Assembly (NCBI RefSeq): GCF_020616155.1
Contig: NZ_CP085530.1
Coordinates: 805,501 to 869,500, forward strand
Reading direction: 5' to 3'
Length of the DNA: 64,000 nucleotides
Source of the DNA: Vogesella sp. XCS3
GTDB taxonomy: Bacteria; Pseudomonadota; Gammaproteobacteria; Burkholderiales; Chromobacteriaceae
The position numbers were made by a program, and so were the translations under genes. The notes under the pieces were generated by a model that was not told the DNA's origin, did no database searches, and was given only the letters and a program-made list of their open reading frames with translations. Shown piece by piece: positions 63,370 through 64,000 of the stretch; position 1 is the first letter of the stretch, and each line of letters starts with the position of its first letter.

Positions 63370-63984
63370 TCAGGCCGTGGCCACTTGCTGCAGGTACTGC
63401 GCCACCTTGGCGGCGGGCACTTTCTGCAGCTTGCACAGCAGATCGTGACCGGGCTGGCGCACGCCGTGGCGTTGCTGCACGGTGTGCTGCAAGTACTGCC
63501 ACAGGTTGGCCGCCATTTCGGCGTCGGCCAGCGCGCGGTGCGCCCGACCGGTGGCCGGCAAGCCGGCCCAGCGCGTGAGCGTGCCCAGCTTGTGATCCGG
63601 CGCCGCGGGCAGCAGGCGGCGTGACAACAGCAGCGTGCAGGCAAAGTCTTGCTGGCGCTGCAGCCCCAGCAAACCCAGCTCGTAATCCCAGAACTTGCGG
63701 TCGAAGCTGGCGTTGTGCGCCACCAATGGTGCCGTACCCACAAAAGCGGCCGCCTCGCGCATGACCTGCGCGGCCGGCGGTGCTGCCTTGAGCATGGCAT
63801 TGCTGATGCCGGTGAGCTGCTGGATCATCGGCGGCACCCACACGCCGGCATTCATCAGGCTTTGATAACGATCCACCACCTGGCCGTTTTCCAGCAGCAC
63901 GATACCGATCTCGGTGGCGCGGCCATCCGCCCCAGGCCCGATACCCGTGGTTTCGAAATCGATAACGGCCAGCCTTTGCTTCAT
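63370..63984 (-). CDS. DnaQ-like 3'-5' exonuclease
   Basis: The 204-residue protein has DEDDh motifs: Asp9/Glu11 in VIDFETTG, Asp in AHNASFDRKFWDYE and His/Asp in HRALADAEM. It is shorter than DNA polymerase III epsilon and lacks its C-terminal polymerase-binding tail, so it is a stand-alone exonuclease of the DnaQ superfamily. The gene is complete; its start lies 16 bases from the window end. Confidence 0.88.
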   Translation of the reverse strand: MKQRLAVIDFETTGIGPGADGRATEIGIVLLENGQVVDRYQSLMNAGVWVPPMIQQLTGISNAMLKAAPPAAQVMREAAAFVGTAPLVAHNASFDRKFWDYELGLLGLQRQQDFACTLLLSRRLLPAAPDHKLGTLTRWAGLPATGRAHRALADAEMAANLWQYLQHTVQQRHGVRQPGHDLLCKLQKVPAAKVAQYLQQVATA

Positions 63985-64000
63985 GCCAGCGCCTGCTTGG

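Larger units (their letters stand above)
9775..63513. repeat. Dispersed 10-mer GCGGCCAACC, 23 exact copies
   Basis: Copies as GCGGCCAACC on the + strand start at 12967, 13765, 14002, 17653, 27588, 36140, 40210, 42983, 44088, 47368, 50074, 51549, 52376, 55045, 58146 and 63289. Copies as GGTTGGCCGC start at 9775, 21824, 23701, 45882, 51541, 53850 and 63504. Most have T on both sides in the motif orientation (TGCGGCCAACCT). They lie in different reading frames (Ala-Ala-Asn-Leu, Arg-Leu-Ala-Ala) and in intergenic gaps. Assuming 61% GC, fewer than one copy is expected by chance. None lies in 1-9774. Confidence 0.75.

Overview
The window looks like a chromosome segment of a GC-rich betaproteobacterium of the order Neisseriales (Chromobacterium/Vogesella/Aquitalea type; the genus is an inference). 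Reasons are the tig-clpP-clpX-lon-hupB-ppiD order, recJ next to an rpfE-like gene, a TspB-family phage adhesin otherwise known from Neisseria filamentous phages, and about 60% GC in the housekeeping part.

Layout. Positions 1-1800 are accessory: a 5'-truncated, AT-richer DUF2971 gene, a DUF2726 gene and a small membrane protein. Positions 1800-8603 hold a filamentous phage (inovirus) prophage. Its genes run leftward: ssDNA-binding protein, Rep, a small membrane protein, major coat protein, a possible 19-residue coat peptide, pIII-like adhesin, DUF2523 minor coat, Zot/pI motor, then an intergenic region full of hairpins. A divergent regulator with two GTACG-type operators sits at the right end. 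A complete IS5-family (IS903-like) element of 1036 bp with a perfect 9-bp target duplication splits the adhesin gene just after its signal peptide. The prophage ends five bases after the regulator at a XerCD dif-like site (8576-8603). This suggests integration at, or carriage of, dif, and may place the window at the replication terminus.

Positions 8.7-64 kb are ordinary core genome: recJ/rpfE-like; mepM-anmK-ftsK; hemH; two tandem periplasmic amino-acid-binding lipoproteins; psd; a quinone-oxidoreductase/monooxygenase pair with a divergent LysR; an HD nucleotidase; DUF4394; sbcDC; dusC; a GNAT/DUF1653/HDAC/msrA cluster; a CHASE-PAS kinase with a FixJ-like regulator leading into nadK and recN; a zinc-ribbon membrane protein; a glutamine-synthetase-like/class III aminotransferase pair with a divergent GntR regulator and paired TTTGATCAAA operators; a diguanylate cyclase; an orphan flagellin; a hydrolase/ferredoxin/dnaB/flavoprotein run; sodB; the Clp-Lon proteostasis cluster; moaC; a flavin reductase; and a DnaQ-like exonuclease. 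No tRNA, rRNA or CRISPR was seen.

The signal that gene annotation does not explain is the 10-mer GCGGCCAACC. I found 23 exact copies on either strand between 9775 and 63513 and none in the phage/accessory part. They occur in several reading frames and in intergenic DNA, including one fused inverted pair. It behaves like a genome-wide DNA signature such as an uptake-signal, Chi/KOPS-like or methylation motif.
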